Source of the DNA: Pseudomonadales bacterium
Lineage (GTDB): Bacteria; Pseudomonadota; Gammaproteobacteria; Pseudomonadales; Litorivicinaceae
NCBI GenBank assembly: GCA_012269655.1
Contig: JAAXJV010000111.1
Span: 1 to 10,736, forward strand
DNA: 10,736 bases
Direction of reading: 5' to 3'
Made by a program: the position numbers and the translations under genes
Notes under the pieces: generated by a model
Databases searched by the model: none
The model's input: the letters and a program-made list of their open reading frames with translations, nothing else
Told to the model about the DNA's origin: nothing
Shown: positions 6,727 through 10,736 of the stretch, in pieces
Layout of the letters: each line of letters opens with the position of its first letter
Position numbering within the stretch: the first letter of the stretch is position 1

Positions 6727-7902
6727 ATGAATCGTCAGGCGGGTGCCAAACGCGGTTCGAATTTAGTCGGCGTTCGAGAATACAACGAGCGACTGATTCT
6801 TCAGACGGTTCGGATGCAGGGTGCGATTCCCAAAGCCCAGATCGCCCGTTTGACTGGCCTGACCGCGCAAACCGTATCGACGATCGTCAGTGAATTTGAA
6901 GCGGAAGGCCTGTTACGCCGGCTAAAACCTCAAAAGGGCAAAGTGGGTCAGCCTTCGGTGCCCTTTGAAATTAATCCTGACGGGGCCTTGTCGATTGGTG
7001 TGCACATTGGGCGTCGCTCGACTGAAATGATCCTGACCAATCTGACCGGACAGATCATTGTCCGGGCGCAAGAGGTCTATACCCACCCGGATCCGAATGC
7101 GATCGCGGCTTTTGTCGGTAAAACTCGTAAGGCTTTTGGTCGCCGCCAAGTCATGAAAACGACCCGGCTTATCGGGGTGGGTGTCTGTAAGCCGACAGGG
7201 ATGGATGGTTGGCAAGCCAAGTTAGGTGCGCCGGCTGAGACCATCAAGGCGTGGCGGGAAATCGACTTTCACCAACTGATTGATGAGCAACTGGGTGAGC
7301 CCGCGGTTTACGTCAATGATGCCTCTGCTGCTTGCGCAGCCGAACTCTTGTTCGGTCAAGGAGGCGCGCTTCCGAACCACCTGTATTTTTATTTAGGTTC
7401 GTTTATTGGTGGCGGCTTGGTGCTCAACGGGAATCTGTTTTCTGGTCCAACCGGCAACGCTGCCGCCCTGGCCTCACTGCCCATGCCTGGGAATCGTCAG
7501 CTGATCGACAAAGCCAGTTTGTTGCAGCTAGAGGAGCGTGTCGTTGCGATGGGTGCCGAACCCACGACCCTTTGGAAAAGTCCGGCGGCTTGGGATCAGT
7601 ACAGCGACGCCGTACAAGCCTGGATCGCCGAAGCAGCGCCCGCGATAGCTATGGCCGCTTTGTCAGGCGTGGCCTTGTTAGAGCTTGACGGCATCATCAT
7701 CGATGGCGCGGTACCTGAGCAGGTCCGAACCGATTTGGTTGAAGCGGTCAACGACTGTATTCATGCCATTAACCGTGAAGGTTTGGGCGTATTTGATTGC
7801 CGTTCGGGCCAATTGGCCAGTGACGCTCGTGCCCTAGGTAGCGCCGCCATGCCGTTGTTGGCCAGCTTCTCGCCCAATCACGAATCCTTGTTGAAGTCTT
7901 AA
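6727..7902 (+). CDS. ROK-family transcriptional regulator
   Basis: 391-aa regulator with an N-terminal winged helix-turn-helix (about 20-66; AIPKAQIARLTGLTAQTVSTI contains the HTH) fused to a ROK sugar-kinase-like domain. The kinase part looks inactive: the first phosphate-binding motif reads GVHIGRRST (91-99) instead of the usual GxDIGGT, and the region that normally carries GEIGH and the CxCGxxGC zinc site reads GPTGNAAALASL (240-251) with no cysteines. It probably binds the imported sugar or its phosphate and acts as a local repressor, as ROK proteins do beside Frc-type transporters in rhizobia. The gene starts 3 bases after the ATPase stop with no strong SD, suggesting translational coupling. 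A likely target is the AT palindrome in the divergent promoter. Regulator class is firm; ligand and sign of control are inferred. Confidence 0.9.
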   Translation: MNRQAGAKRGSNLVGVREYNERLILQTVRMQGAIPKAQIARLTGLTAQTVSTIVSEFEAEGLLRRLKPQKGKVGQPSVPFEINPDGALSIGVHIGRRSTEMILTNLTGQIIVRAQEVYTHPDPNAIAAFVGKTRKAFGRRQVMKTTRLIGVGVCKPTGMDGWQAKLGAPAETIKAWREIDFHQLIDEQLGEPAVYVNDASAACAAELLFGQGGALPNHLYFYLGSFIGGGLVLNGNLFSGPTGNAAALASLPMPGNRQLIDKASLLQLEERVVAMGAEPTTLWKSPAAWDQYSDAVQAWIAEAAPAIAMAALSGVALLELDGIIIDGAVPEQVRTDLVEAVNDCIHAINREGLGVFDCRSGQLASDARALGSAAMPLLASFSPNHESLLKS

Positions 7903-7939
7903 CTGCCTCATAGGTTGAAAAGCCGCCGCTAAAAACTCC

Positions 7940-7957
7940 GAGCGGGCTAACCCGCTC
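7940..7957 (+). terminator. Hairpin after ROK gene
   Basis: GAGCGGG-CTAA-CCCGCTC forms a perfect 7-bp GC-rich stem with a 4-nt loop, 37 bases after the ROK stop. It is followed by AACTTATCATTT, which is not a clean T-tract. It may be a first, weak terminator or an RNA 3' end stabiliser, backed up by the next hairpin. Confidence 0.5.
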
Positions 7958-7973
7958 AACTTATCATTTGGAG

Positions 7974-8009
7974 ACGGGCATTGGGCGGGAACGTTTAATG
8001 CCCGTTTTT
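7974..8009 (+). terminator. Rho-independent terminator of the ATPase-ROK unit, overlapping the convergent gene
   Basis: ACGGGCATT / AATGCCCGT is a perfect 9-bp inverted repeat with a 14-nt loop, followed on the + strand by TTTTT (8005-8009). The right arm lies inside the last codons and stop codon of the convergent - strand gene, so coding and terminator sequence are shared. On the - strand the stem is followed by CTCC, without a T-tract, so it terminates mainly + strand transcripts. Confidence 0.7.
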
Positions 8010-8588
8010 CATCATCCGTTCGTGGACTGCTTGCATGCCCCGTGCGGACATATCGCTGACTTCACCGGCGTGTTTTTGCAAAAGCGCTACGACCTCTGGG
8101 TTGGCCGAGGTCTGCGTGACCTTGACGCCAGTCGGCGTTGCAACGGTGGTCGTGTCGATCTGGTCATAGACCTCAAACAAGGCATCCAGCGTTGGTGACT
8201 GAATCATGACCTCTGGATTTCTTCCTGCTTCCAGACGGGCCACCATCATGGCTACGTGCCCAATGATCGCATCTCTCAGTGCAGGATCGTCAGATTCGGT
8301 CGTGGTCACAATGCCGTTAAACAGTGGCGAAACGCTCCGACGTATGCCCTGATGTTGCGTGAATATGGTTTTAAGGTCAGCGACTTCTTGCTCGGTGGTA
8401 TCACGCCCCTGTAACCCGGGCATATTCACTTCGTCGTGAACATGGTCTGCGCCGGCTCGACCATGACCGCCACCGTGATGAGCCGCATGCATTTCAGCAT
8501 AGGATCCATGGCCCTGGTGCATGGCATAAATGACGCCGCCTGCAGTCAGAAGACCAGCTCCTATTAATCCTAGGGCGATTTTTTTCAT
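7995..8588 (-). CDS. His-rich exported protein of unknown function, putative metal-linked
   Basis: 197-aa protein with a lipid-free Sec-type signal sequence (MKK then a hydrophobic stretch 4-22, cut near YA-MH). The mature N-terminus is rich in His, Gly and Met (about 24-51: H24, H27, H34, H37, H38, H42, H49, H51), a likely metal-binding tail. The rest is a predicted helical domain with MPGLQGRDTTEQEVADLK (56-73), NPEVMIQSPTLDALFEVYDQ (124-143) and VTQTSANPEVVALLQKHAGEVSDM (157-180), ending AVHERMMKNGH. I recall similar uncharacterised proteobacterial proteins with the QSPTLD and HAxEVSDM stretches but know no function. The ATG at 8588 fits a Lys-rich signal start; an in-frame GTG at 8597 exists. 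Its promoter looks like a CueR/MerR-type metal-responsive promoter, so a periplasmic copper or other metal role is inferred. Confidence 0.8.
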   Translation of the reverse strand: MKKIALGLIGAGLLTAGGVIYAMHQGHGSYAEMHAAHHGGGHGRAGADHVHDEVNMPGLQGRDTTEQEVADLKTIFTQHQGIRRSVSPLFNGIVTTTESDDPALRDAIIGHVAMMVARLEAGRNPEVMIQSPTLDALFEVYDQIDTTTVATPTGVKVTQTSANPEVVALLQKHAGEVSDMSARGMQAVHERMMKNGH

Positions 8589-8613
8589 TTTAAACACTCA
8601 TAAATTTCTAAAG

Positions 8614-8644
8614 AGTTTAAGCCTTTACCCTGGGGAAAGGTAAA
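8614..8644 (-). promoter_or_regulatory. MerR/CueR-like promoter-operator of the His-rich gene
   Basis: Reading the - strand: -35 TTTACC (8644-8639), a 19-bp spacer (8638-8620), then -10 TAAACT (8619-8614). A 19-bp spacer with an internal dyad is the hallmark of MerR-family activated promoters. The dyad here is CCTTT-N9-AAAGG, and a second overlapping one is CTTTACC-N9-GGTAAAG. The layout matches the E. coli copA promoter bound by CueR (TTGACC, CTTCC/GGAAG dyad, TAACCT) in hexamer positions, spacer length and dyad centre, 8 bases after the -35. The expected RNA start is near 8607, about 20 bases before the ATG at 8588. Pattern is seen directly; the regulator is inferred and not encoded in the window. 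Confidence 0.65.
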
Positions 8645-8752
8645 GCTCGCCCAGGCCATCGGTTTTGCCGGGTATTGTCCAGTAGACCGAGTTTTCGATT
8701 CAACTCCGGTGTTAGCCTCATACCAAATTTAGGCCGGCGAGGTGATCCCTAC

Positions 8753-9514
8753 ATGAAGTCTCACACATTTAGTGTTTCAATTTTTCTGGCCTTAGGTCTT
8801 GCCCTTACTCTCAGCTTATCGAACATAGCTTCGGCGGCGAAAGGCGGCAATGGTAAGGGTAAAGCAGGTGCAAATGGAAACTCAGCCGCGGCCAAACTCG
8901 ATAAGTTTAACCGGACTAGTGGCGATGCGGATTCATCGGATCAAAATAGTGAAGAAGTCGAATCGATTGATTCTGGAGTTAGGGCAAAAGGGTTACAGGC
9001 ACTAGAAAAGCTGGATCCCAGTGCAGGGCGAGGCAACAGTTACGAACAACGTTTGGCGGCCCGTCAGCGTTTCATTCAACGGTTTGATGAAAACGGTGAC
9101 GGTCAGGTGGATAAAATGGAAGTCACCAACCTCGCGACCATTAATTTTGATGAGTTGGATGAAGACTCAGATGCAAGTCTGTCGGCACAAGAACTACAGA
9201 ATTCGCTATCTGAGGAGTTGGCAGACAGCTTAGCAACCCGTTTCGCTAATTTGGACGTAAACAGCGATGGCGAAATTGGAGGCGGGGAATCATTTAATGT
9301 TCAAAATTTCCTAAAGCGAAAGGGTGCAGACAGTAATCAAGACGGAGTTATCTCTGAGCAAGAATACCTGGAACACAACTTGGGAGAATTAGCCTCTGAG
9401 GCACTGGCTCGCCTAGATTCTGATCAAAACGGTGAGGTGTCGTTCGAAGAGCTGCAAGCGCTCTACGTTGATAGCGTGGACGCAGAAATATCAGGCGAAA
9501 CGAAGGACAGTTAA
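8753..9514 (+). CDS. Exported calcium-binding protein with five EF-hand loops
   Basis: 253-aa exported protein. The Sec signal peptide runs from MKSHTF through a Leu/Ala-rich core to NIASAA, with probable cleavage near residue 28-29. A low-complexity Lys/Gly/Asn linker follows (30-48), then an acidic body. Five 12-residue EF-hand loops are visible: DENGDGQVDKME (112-123), DEDSDASLSAQE (136-147), DVNSDGEIGGGE (168-179), DSNQDGVISEQE (193-204) and DSDQNGEVSFEE (222-233); all keep Asp at 1, Asp/Asn at 3 and 5 (Ser-shifted in none) and Glu at 12, and the second lacks the usual Gly at 6. It probably binds calcium in the periplasm or outside; partner and role unknown. The start is set by a strong GAGGTGA 7 bases before the ATG; an upstream in-frame start would add an implausible 26 residues before the signal peptide. 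Confidence 0.88.
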   Translation: MKSHTFSVSIFLALGLALTLSLSNIASAAKGGNGKGKAGANGNSAAAKLDKFNRTSGDADSSDQNSEEVESIDSGVRAKGLQALEKLDPSAGRGNSYEQRLAARQRFIQRFDENGDGQVDKMEVTNLATINFDELDEDSDASLSAQELQNSLSEELADSLATRFANLDVNSDGEIGGGESFNVQNFLKRKGADSNQDGVISEQEYLEHNLGELASEALARLDSDQNGEVSFEELQALYVDSVDAEISGETKDS

Positions 9515-9565
9515 GTTAAATTCATCTATCGAGGAAAAAATAGCGTTAGCGAATTCGCAGGGCTT

Positions 9566-9585
9566 ATTTAGACTAAGGTCTAAAT
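9566..9585. promoter_or_regulatory. Dyad ATTTAGAC-N4-GTCTAAAT before a small ORF
   Basis: Perfect 8-bp arms with a 4-nt centre (TAAG) lie 2 bases before the in-frame ATG at 9588 and about 14 bases before the chosen start at 9600. It can act as a DNA operator or as a leader hairpin controlling access to the adjacent GGAGG. A perfect 10-bp palindrome, GCGAATTCGC, sits just upstream at 9549-9558. No regulator can be named. Confidence 0.5.
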
Positions 9586-9599
9586 TAATGGAGGCCGTG

Positions 9600-9722
9600 A
9601 TGACTCAACGTAATCTGTACCGCTCGATCAAAGGCTTGAACTTTTTCTTCAAAAACGCCTTGGGTGTAAAACCTCAATCCGAGGCTAAGACGGTCAAATT
9701 GAATACGCCTTGGTACATCTAA
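9600..9722 (+). CDS. Small 40-aa basic protein, unknown function
   Basis: A 40-codon ORF: MTQRNLYRSIKGLNFFFK, then NALGVKPQSEAKTVKLNTPWYI, ending with tandem in-frame TAA codons. It is supported by a near-consensus GGAGG (9590-9594) exactly 5 bases before the ATG and by the dyad just upstream. The peptide is basic with an amphipathic-looking first half (LYRSIKGLNFFFK) and no signal peptide or clear membrane span. An in-frame ATG at 9588 would overlap that SD and is less likely. It lies 85 bp after the EF-hand gene and converges on the DUF2237 gene 6 bp away. I do not recognise the family. The SD and double stop argue for a real gene, but the length keeps confidence moderate. Confidence 0.55.
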   Translation: MTQRNLYRSIKGLNFFFKNALGVKPQSEAKTVKLNTPWYI

Positions 9723-9723
9723 T

Positions 9724-9754
9724 AAGCGCTAGTTCAAATCAACTGCGTGCGCTT
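9724..9754. terminator. Possible imperfect bidirectional terminator between convergent genes
   Basis: AAGCGC (9724-9729) and GCGCTT (9749-9754) can pair around an inner AGTT/AACT stem with a 6-nt loop, with a bulge. It lies between the 40-aa ORF and the convergent DUF2237 gene, overlapping the latter's 3' end. No long T-tract follows on either strand, so the call is weak. Confidence 0.3.
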
Positions 9755-10100
9755 TAAGCTGATCGAGCGAGATCACTTTTAGCGCCGTGGTCTCCGTTCG
9801 CTGCAAATACACAGGCGGAGCCACACCCTTATCTGCTGCTTCCTTCCAACGAAGTGCACATAAACACCATCCGTCGCCTGCCTTTAATCCCGGAAAGCCA
9901 AGTTCAGGCCGGGGTGTAATGAGATCATTGCCTTGTCGCCGCGTGAATTCCAAAAACTCATCCGTTAACTGTGCGCAGACCACGTGTCTGCCCACATCCC
10001 TTTCATCTGTTCGGCAGTACCCGTCCCTGAAAAATCCGGTCATGGGATCAAAGCAGCACGGCTCGAGTTCGGTCCCTAGAACATTGAGTTTATTTGTCAT
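9729..10100 (-). CDS. DUF2237 family protein
   Basis: 123-aa cytoplasmic protein matching the DUF2237 family over its whole length. Characteristic stretches are NVLGTELEPCCFDPMTGFFRDGYC (6-29), TDERDVGRHVVCAQLTDEFLEF (31-52), GNDLITPRPELGFPGLKAGDGWCLCALRW (57-85) and APPVYLQRTETTALKV (94-109). Six cysteines are present (15, 16, 29, 42, 79, 81); the CC and CLC pairs could bind metal or be redox active, but no biochemical function is known to me. The ATG at 10100 gives the usual length, and the conserved region begins at once. Longer in-frame extension to 10178 has no conservation support. A GGA lies about 8 bases upstream. It is transcribed alone, converging on a small ORF and diverging from the next gene. 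Confidence 0.85.
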   Translation of the reverse strand: MTNKLNVLGTELEPCCFDPMTGFFRDGYCRTDERDVGRHVVCAQLTDEFLEFTRRQGNDLITPRPELGFPGLKAGDGWCLCALRWKEAADKGVAPPVYLQRTETTALKVISLDQLKAHAVDLN

Positions 10101-10254
10101 GGTGATAGTCCAAAGATTAACTGCTCTATCGGTAAACAATGGGTATGTTTGGCGGGAAATGTAGTCTGGGTATCTCAATTAGCCGGAAGTATTTTTCTGC
10201 AAATCTTTACGCATTAGGAAACCAGCGCCTGCAACGTTGAAGGGAATCTAAGCA

Positions 10255-10545
10255 GTGACGGAAGAAAAAATAATTGAATTGGTCGAACAAGGGTTAGGCT
10301 TGGCATATCAATTTCTTCGATGGCTTGGTTTTTCTGAGGCTTGGCACTTTGGCATCGCCTTCTTAGCCTGCACAGTTTGTTTCATGGTTGCGGTCAAAAA
10401 GAAGACTCAAAAAGCTGCGGTCACCTTGAATCAATCTGAAATCGATGCGGTTCGTGATGCGAAGATCAAAGGTGGTCTTGAAGGAATAATCGCCGCCTTT
10501 AAGGTGGGCGAACAGGTCGGTAAAAGAAACAATAAAGGTGAATGA
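10255..10545 (+). CDS. Small single-TM membrane protein, unknown
   Basis: 96-aa protein with a GTG start preceded by AAGGGA at 9 bases. It has an amphipathic N-terminus (TEEKIIELVEQGLGLAYQFLRWLGF), one membrane span (about 30-47, WHFGIAFLACTVCFMVAV), then a basic stop-transfer VKKKTQK and a soluble tail with a predicted helix (SEIDAVRDAKIKGGLEGIIAAFKVGEQVGKR). The positive-inside rule places the C-terminus in the cytoplasm. I do not recognise a family. It stands alone, divergent from DUF2237 across 154 bp in which I see no convincing promoter hexamers, and is followed at once by the hairpin array. Confidence 0.65.
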   Translation: MTEEKIIELVEQGLGLAYQFLRWLGFSEAWHFGIAFLACTVCFMVAVKKKTQKAAVTLNQSEIDAVRDAKIKGGLEGIIAAFKVGEQVGKRNNKGE

Positions 10546-10546
10546 A

Positions 10547-10690
10547 GTGCAGATGCCTGAGCGGAGAAGGAGGATTGTCGCTTCGCATCCTGCTGCACGA
10601 CCCTTCGGGCTCGCCGCTTAGCAGCGGTCTCGCTCAAAACGCGCGTTCTGCGCGTTTTGCCGAACCCTCTTCTCGGGTTCTCATCCTGCT
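10547..10690. repeat. Array of consecutive short hairpins flanked by a 9-bp direct repeat
   Basis: Starting one base after the preceding stop codon, a nearly unbroken run of inverted repeats is visible: outer GTGCAG/CTGCAC (10547-10598) enclosing AGGAT/ATCCT (10571-10591); CCC-TTC-GGG (10601-10609); CCGCT-TAGC-AGCGG (10614-10627); a 10-bp stem CAAAACGCGC/GCGCGTTTTG with loop GTTCT (10635-10659); and GAACCC-N7-GGGTTC (10662-10680). CATCCTGCT occurs at 10586-10594 and again at 10682-10690, bracketing the last four stems. CTCGC spacers recur between stems. No plausible coding function. It resembles an extragenic palindromic (REP/BIME-like) element or a structured RNA; which one is open. Confidence 0.6.
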
Positions 10691-10704
10691 TTTCTTTCAC
10701 GCAC

Positions 10705-10732
10705 AAAAAAGCGCCCAATGGGCGCCTTTTTT
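10705..10732. terminator. Strong terminator, possibly bidirectional
   Basis: A6-GCGCCC-AAT-GGGCGC-C-T6: a GC-rich 6-bp stem with 3-nt loop, T-tract at 10727-10732 on the + strand and matching A-tract at 10705-10710, which is a T-tract on the - strand. It closes the hairpin array and would end transcription from the 96-aa protein gene, and from a convergent gene beyond the window if there is one. Confidence 0.8.
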
Positions 10733-10736
10733 ATGC

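Noticed and set aside
6727..7902. ROK protein as the missing sugar kinase
   Set aside because: It has an N-terminal HTH, a degenerate phosphate motif and no zinc site, so it is read as a regulator.
8675..8752. N-terminal extension of the EF-hand protein
   Set aside because: The strong GAGGTGA before 8753 and the signal peptide beginning there set the start.
10101..10178. N-terminal extension of the DUF2237 protein
   Set aside because: The added 26 residues lie outside the conserved family region and would leave an unusually long protein.
10614..10627. tRNA-Ser(GCU)-like anticodon stem-loop (CCGCTGCTAAGCGG on the - strand)
   Set aside because: The stem-loop geometry does not give a proper 7-nt loop, and no D-arm, T-arm GGTTCGAATCC or acceptor stem can be placed around it.
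10431..10718. 95-codon - strand open frame across the hairpin array
   Set aside because: It spans palindromic, non-coding-looking sequence and a terminator, overlaps the 96-aa gene antisense, and its Arg-rich product looks like a translation of repeats.
1..10736. CRISPR arrays, insertion sequences, integrase or transposase genes, phage genes
   Set aside because: No regularly spaced direct repeats, no transposase-like ORF and no terminal repeats were seen; the locus reads as ordinary chromosomal DNA apart from the items listed.

Overview
The window looks like chromosomal DNA from a Gram-negative, probably gammaproteobacterial organism. GC is moderate to high, Shine-Dalgarno sequences are standard, exported proteins carry Sec signal peptides, and a DUF2237 gene is present. 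A marine Oceanospirillales-type host is a guess from general gene style; no rRNA or tRNA is present to settle it.

Left part (1-2807, + strand): three close-set genes encode a muconate-lactonizing-type enolase-superfamily enzyme (closest in motifs to cis-3-hydroxy-L-proline dehydratases), a CobW/COG0523 metal-chaperone GTPase with a His-rich loop, and a small transaldolase/fructose-6-phosphate-aldolase-like enzyme with its Schiff-base lysine.

Middle part (2809-7902): a sugar-uptake locus of the ribose/fructose (Frc-like) ABC class is split into two divergent units. The - strand carries a periplasmic binding protein, a permease with an unusual hydrophobic C-terminal extension, and a FucU/RbsD-type mutarotase. 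The + strand carries a single-domain ABC ATPase and a ROK-family regulator. The 170-bp divergent region holds a perfect 14-bp AT palindrome, a candidate ROK operator. A hairpin between the binding-protein and permease genes probably sets their expression ratio. The mutarotase and aldolase genes converge with stop codons one base apart. Sugar import, anomer or ring-form conversion and aldolase chemistry suggest a carbohydrate locus, but the substrate cannot be read from sequence, and no sugar kinase or sugar dehydrogenase is in the window.

Right part (7903-10736): a terminator closes the ROK unit, followed by accessory genes: a His-rich exported protein of unknown function (- strand) whose promoter has the 19-bp spacer and dyad typical of MerR/CueR metal-responsive promoters; an exported five-EF-hand protein; a 40-aa small protein behind a strong SD and a 16-paired-base dyad; a DUF2237 protein; and a 96-aa single-TM protein. 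The window ends in a dense array of short hairpins closed by a strong terminator-like hairpin. The best leads are the CueR-like promoter on the orphan His-rich gene and the hairpin array.
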